DNA from: Rhipicephalus microplus
Lineage: Eukaryota > Arthropoda > Arachnida > Ixodida > Ixodidae
Direction: 5' to 3'
Assembly: GCF_043290135.1 (NCBI RefSeq)
Contig: NC_134707.1
Coordinates: 78,200,987 to 78,264,986, forward strand
Length of the DNA: 64,000 nt
The notes beneath the pieces were generated by a model that was not told the DNA's origin, did no database searches, and was given only the letters and a program-made list of their open reading frames with translations. The translations under genes and the position numbers were made by a program. The stretch's first letter is position 1. Each line of letters starts with the position of its first letter. This document shows, piece by piece, positions 36,301 through 42,300 of this stretch.

Positions 36301-39300
36301 CCGCGCATGTCCATCGTGATGACTGAACGATGTGTGCTGTATCATGGCTAATGCTTGGCACCGTTCGCATTTAATTTGATGCCCACAGTCCTTTTCTAAA
36401 TATTTGCGAAAAATTGTGGCATTTCGTGCATTTTTGTTTTGCGAGAATATTCTAATTTGGAACGTGAATTTCACGTCTTCATCAAATGTAATATCTCTAC
36501 ATCACAGTGACATGCCACACTGTGTAGATTGGTTCATTTCTAAAGATAATTATCATAATTTCTGGAGTGAGTACCTGCCACAGGTTTATTCTATAACTTG
36601 ATATATATGTGGATACACGGATATATTTGTATGCCTTTGGCTCGCACTTAGTACACAAGATATGGTAGTCACTTTCGTTACTTTTGTTGAAGTGCTCATT
36701 TTGAGGGAAATTTGGGGTTGCAGCTTTTAAGTCTTTCAGTGCCAAGCCCGACATAACTTTTACTACAACACTCACACTAGTCCTTACCAAGCTCGAGTAT
36801 ACTCGTTCTGCCTTTTAAGTCTTTCTATGCCCCTCACTGGACGATTTTGTAAATTAAAAAAAATTTCGGGCCTGTCCCGCCATCTATGGAGATTGCAAAT
36901 AAACAATTATAAATTGCAGAAATGTTTTGACAACAGATCACCAGCATTTTTCTAGACCCACGTCGCATCCCTCCTTTGCGTAAGGGTCTCGTCAGCTGAT
37001 CCATGGCAAGTTCCAGGAGCCTGTCTATGTTCCAGCAGCCCACCTATGCTTTAGCTGCCATGTGCAACTTTGTATGGCCACCGTTTTGAAGAGTACCATA
37101 CTCGAACGACATTTAGAACACTTTGGCACTCTAATTAGTGGCAAATCAGTTCAATAATTTATTAACTTCGTGCCTACATGCACCAAAATCATTGTGTACA
37201 GGTGTTCCTGCTCTTCATCTCTCGTAATATGCACCATGACATGAGTCCAACCTATGTTCTTGGCCTCAGCAACACAACGCGTGGCCAAATAGGATACCAC
37301 GGCAGGCAGCATGCAGCTCGTAACCTGCACACTCACTTCATGAAAATTCCTTTGTTCATGCACTACAGAGACACTTCGGAGAGTAATTTCTATGTGCATC
37401 GCCTGCATTTGAACCATCTCCGCTGTCCCATCTAGTTACCGTGCTTTTCCGCATATAAACCGCATAAAATATACAGAACATTGAGAGGTGATGACAACGT
37501 ACCGGTTACATGTGAATTACGATTTGCAAGTTGGCTTCCTAACACAGCTTCGTGGTAATGCAAGAATCACAATTTCTAAGCAATTAGCAAGAAACTTTTA
37601 TTTCTATTTTTTTTTTTATGGTTTGTAGTTGGATGTCTGGGTTATATGCAAGGGCAGGTTGTACATGAGAAAATGCGATACTATACTAAACGAGATTGCC
37701 ACTAACACAGATCCAAAGGATAACACAGGTCAGGTATAAAGTGTCTTGTTAATGGGCACTAGTGTTAAAGAAAAAGCTAGTGAACTTTTCAAAGCACACA
37801 TCAAAATGAAAACTCTCCCGAGAATGCAAAACTTCCGTCACATTATATTCTCCAGAGTTGCACTTGTCTAATGATAACTACAATGATAAACATTGAATGC
37901 CTATAATATACACCTAAGCACATTTACTCAGATGATGCCATGCTCCATCTAACAATTCAACAAATCTCTTCATAGCGTAAAAAAGAGAGAGAGAACAGGT
38001 AATTAGAAAGTCTGGGTGTTCTTCTTTACATGTGCCTCGAATGTGACCTAAAAATAATTTATGATTGAAGAGCACCAACTTGCTGAAGAAGTATTACAAA
38101 AGTTAAAGGTAAATATTGCAACAGAAATCTGTCTGGTTGGGTAGATGTAGGAAGCTAAAATGGCTTCGGTCAAGTTTTTATTGCCTAATGTTTCGGGACC
38201 GATTCGGTTTCTTCCACAAGGGATGACTGTATTCATCGTGGAAGCATTTCCCAGTCTTAATCCACAATGGTGCCAGCTTCCTCTTTCCCTCACATTTCAA
38301 AGGCCGTGAACATACACTGATGATTGATATGTGGCGTTTGAGGTGCCAAAGCCACCATATGATTATGAGAGATGCCGTAGTGGAGGGCTCAGTAAATTTT
38401 GATCACTTGGGGTTTTTAATGTGCGCACAAATCTGAGCACACAGGCCTACAGCATTTTTGCCTCCATCGAAAATTCAGCCGCTGCAGCCGGGACTGGATC
38501 CTGCGACTTGCAGGTAAGCAGCCAAGTACCTTAGCCACTAAACCACCGCGGCAGGAGGTGAACCTACACAGATGCGAGTGTTTCTATGGGCCGATTCACA
38601 ACATTGGACTCTCTACAAACTTCGCTGAAGCCATTGTAACCTCCTAAATTATGAAAGTTGTATGCTAGTATGTATTTTGCATGAGCTCTTTCCTCTTAGA
38701 TCACACATTCATAGGTGGCATCAAATATGGCAACAAAAATTAAATTTTGTAAAACAATATTAACATATCAGCAAAGTCAAACTTACGCTCTTGTTGAGAT
38801 CCTCGAGTTGATGCTGAATACTCTTGTACTGGGCCAGCAAATCCTCGTACGATGGGTCATTTGTGACGGAGCTCTGTAGGAACTTGGGTTGGGATTCTGG
38901 GTATTCACGTCAGTCAAGGAACTTCAAAAACATGATTTGATAGACATGTTAACCGTGCTTCCCCGTTCCATGCTGAACACCAAGTGTTCGTTTGTCACAT
39001 CAACGTATGAAAATTGGCCAACTGTATTTCTAGTGGACCAACTCTTGACAATTGCAAAAGCGATTCACCGTAAACCATGCACAAGCTAAGCTTCCAAGTT
39101 TTCCAATAATAATGTTGCATCATCAAAGGAACTTGTTACTGTTTACTCAAAAGCAAATGAAATACAAATTTCAAAATGCTGATACAACATCCTCAGACTC
39201 AAATGTCATTCAGAGACGACAATATTACATGTACAGAAGGAAACACTGTCAAAAGGGAACGCTGGTGAACTGGGCATGCCCGAATTTCACCCTCTCATAA

Positions 39301-42300
39301 CAGAAATGTCGCACAGATCTGCTGCAGATAGCTTTTAGTTGGCATATCTAGCTCGCATGTGCATGGACATTTGTCCCTGGCAAGGAATGGTCGAACAAAA
39401 GTGCCACACTAGTTCAACCTCAACCGCTTGTCAATAAACTGTGAGGTCTGCAGCCAAATTCCATCTCTTTCTAGCCACGTTTGCTCTTCAAATATAGCTA
39501 TTTAATTTGCATAAGCTGAAACAAAAGCTGTACAGCATGGAGCAGATATATCAGGCAGCTCAGCTGCAAGGCAACATTACGATGTTATGCAGTGACGCAT
39601 ACTAAAAATACAAAGCTGCCATTTCAACTCTTTTGCTACCGCGGGAAAAGGGGTCGTTTTAATAAGCGAAAAAAATTTTTGGCAGCTAGGTATTAATGGC
39701 CTATTTACATTCTTTGGTACAAAACTGTAGCTGAAAGAATGTTCTGTGCAATAACAAAAATGTTGCATATGTATTTATTACACACATTGAAAAAAATTTA
39801 TAATGAGAAGTTTATATAGTGGTTATACAATGAAAGGAGGATAACTTAAAAAATAATGAAGTTTAATATATTTCATGATATACAATTTGAAACTTCTTAT
39901 GGTGCAAGAAGGTTGTATAGATTTAAAAAATTATTGTAAAGAACTGTTCTTCCCACAAAAAAGAAAGTTAGTGAGGGTGCAGCAATATATGGGTTATCCT
40001 GTGCAGCTTGCTGCCGCGGACAAGGTCTGTGCTCAGAGTTCATGGCACTTGAAAAAGCAAGGAACAACAACAACAAAAAAAAAAACTGCTTCAGGACATA
40101 ATTTTTGAAATATTGAGGCCTGAACATAACTCTGAGGTATTTCAGTATAGATGAAGGTCAGGTAATTCAACATTTGCCATGTACATGAGGATTTCAATGC
40201 ACTTCATCACTTGATCGAGACTGAAGTTCTTCCACGGATCCTCTCTTTCTGCGTATGTGTGCCCCTCAAAGTATGCCTTCACGCATATTTGTTGGTGTAG
40301 TCGCAGATCGTGCTAGTCAGCTGCGCAGTGAAAGACAGCTAGAAAAAAATCGACGGTCTGAACTAAGTGGCGTGCCCTACTCTGGAGCGCACCTAAGACT
40401 TCGACTCCTAGGCTTCATCTCGAAAGAAACTGCACACGGTTAATAAATTCTAGCAAGGAATAATTTCCGTAGGAAGTTGAGACCTTCAAAATGAGTAAAA
40501 TTGCTGTGAGTACACGCTCCCCCACCCGCAACTACAAATTAGACAACAAAAAGTGCGCCACACAAACAACCGACACTCGCTCGATGTTGCAGCTTGACTT
40601 GACGCATTCTCATTATCAGTGCTAAAATTCGATGTGTCAAAATTTTCTCCAGGCTCACTGCTGCTGATTTCATCCTCGAAATCTGCTGTTCATGCGCTCG
40701 ATTCGCAAGAAACATGTCTTTTCTGAACATCCACATCGCAAACGATGCCATGACTGGCGCACTTGCACGACAACTTGTAACTTTAAGCGGCGAGGAAAAA
40801 CTTCCCTAAAGCAAAAAACAACCGTAACATAGCAGTTCTTGTTTGTTTCCCACTTTCTTACCTAAATGGCATTAGACGCCCACAAACAACACGAGTGCAC
40901 GATAATTTAAACTTGAAATGCATAATTCAAATTGAACGATTTCTATAGGCACGGTAGCAAAAAAGTTAATGGGACATAGTGGGCCTCCAAAAAAATACAT
41001 TTTTTTTATTTGAGGATGGGTTTCACAGACAACTAGAGTAGCTTCACGGAGTTCCTGCAGTTTTCGGACCCCTACTTCAGAACCACTGTTCTAGGGAGAA
41101 GTTTCTAGAAAGCACTGAATGAACCAATGACGCATTAAGTAGCACATTTTCAGGACGCATACTTTAAATGGAGGTATTCACTCAAGAAAACATGCTCTAT
41201 AGATTCGTTTCGGCTACTACACGGCCTCGATTCCATAAATGCAAATGCAACATTTTGCCAAAGGTGAACAGTTGGGACAATATGTGAATACGTGTTCAGC
41301 AACCTGGATATCATGATTTCTCCAACAGATAATTTACAGCTCATCTAGGAATCCGTTCGAGAAGAAATGAGAATTTTTCACTGTGAGAACTTAATTTTTC
41401 CTGCTGTTCCTTCACAATTCCACTGTTCATCGTTACTTATGGCCATGGAGGGTATATGGTTGTACAGGGAGATAGAAATGAAGTTTTTTTAGTTGTCCCC
41501 TCATTATGTAAAAATTTATTAGTTAATTGGTTTCGCGAGCTACCCACACATGAAAGTTATGTCAAACTATAAGGAGCGATACCTGACAATGTATGCTTAC
41601 ATTTGATTTTCTATGCATTTCGTGGCTTCAAAAACAGGGAAGGCTCGATTAGTCATTTGAGTTAGGATCAAGAGAGTGTTACAGTAAGGCGTGAAATTCA
41701 GTACAAGCGATTGCTGGATGTCTCCGCTAGCCCAATATCAACAGAGCAGTAGAAAAATGAACTGTGCAAAGTGATAACAGAAATGCTTACAAAATGTTCT
41801 GTCCCCTGCAGCCACATTCAAAGTTGCTCACTTGAAATAATCGCAACGTTCATATTAGCCCGAAAGGCTCAGGTCCCTAAATTTGTCTCTCTCTTCTTTT
41901 TTTAAGTACCCACAAGCACCGAAGCCCCACCGACAAATTTCATTGCCTAATGCTCGTTTTCAGCAGCCATGTTGTTCCCAACACTTTTTCAAGCCCTGGT
42001 GAAACGCGTGCCCTACTTACTAATGATTGGGCATTGGCAACTGAAGAAAGACGCTTCGTGATAACGTGCGCTGAAGTATGCTTTGCCTCAAGTACTTACT
42101 ATTTATCTTTCTAGCGGATACCCATTTTCTAGACCGTAAAAAATACCACTAAAATCTGAGGAGGAAATGTGATCTGTCTGTGAAACATCATGGCTCGTTA
42201 ACTGGAGGTAGGAGCGCGAGGCAGCGTCACCGCCTGAATTGATTTTCGACGACGAACCTGGTCTTGTAAATCTTCCAGATAATGGCGACAGACACCGGCT

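Noticed and set aside
38150..38300. Possible Penelope-like element 3' end
   Set aside because: The phrase with CCGAAACATTAGGCAATAAA looks retroelement-like, but there is no GIY-YIG or RT sequence and no hammerhead ribozyme core nearby.
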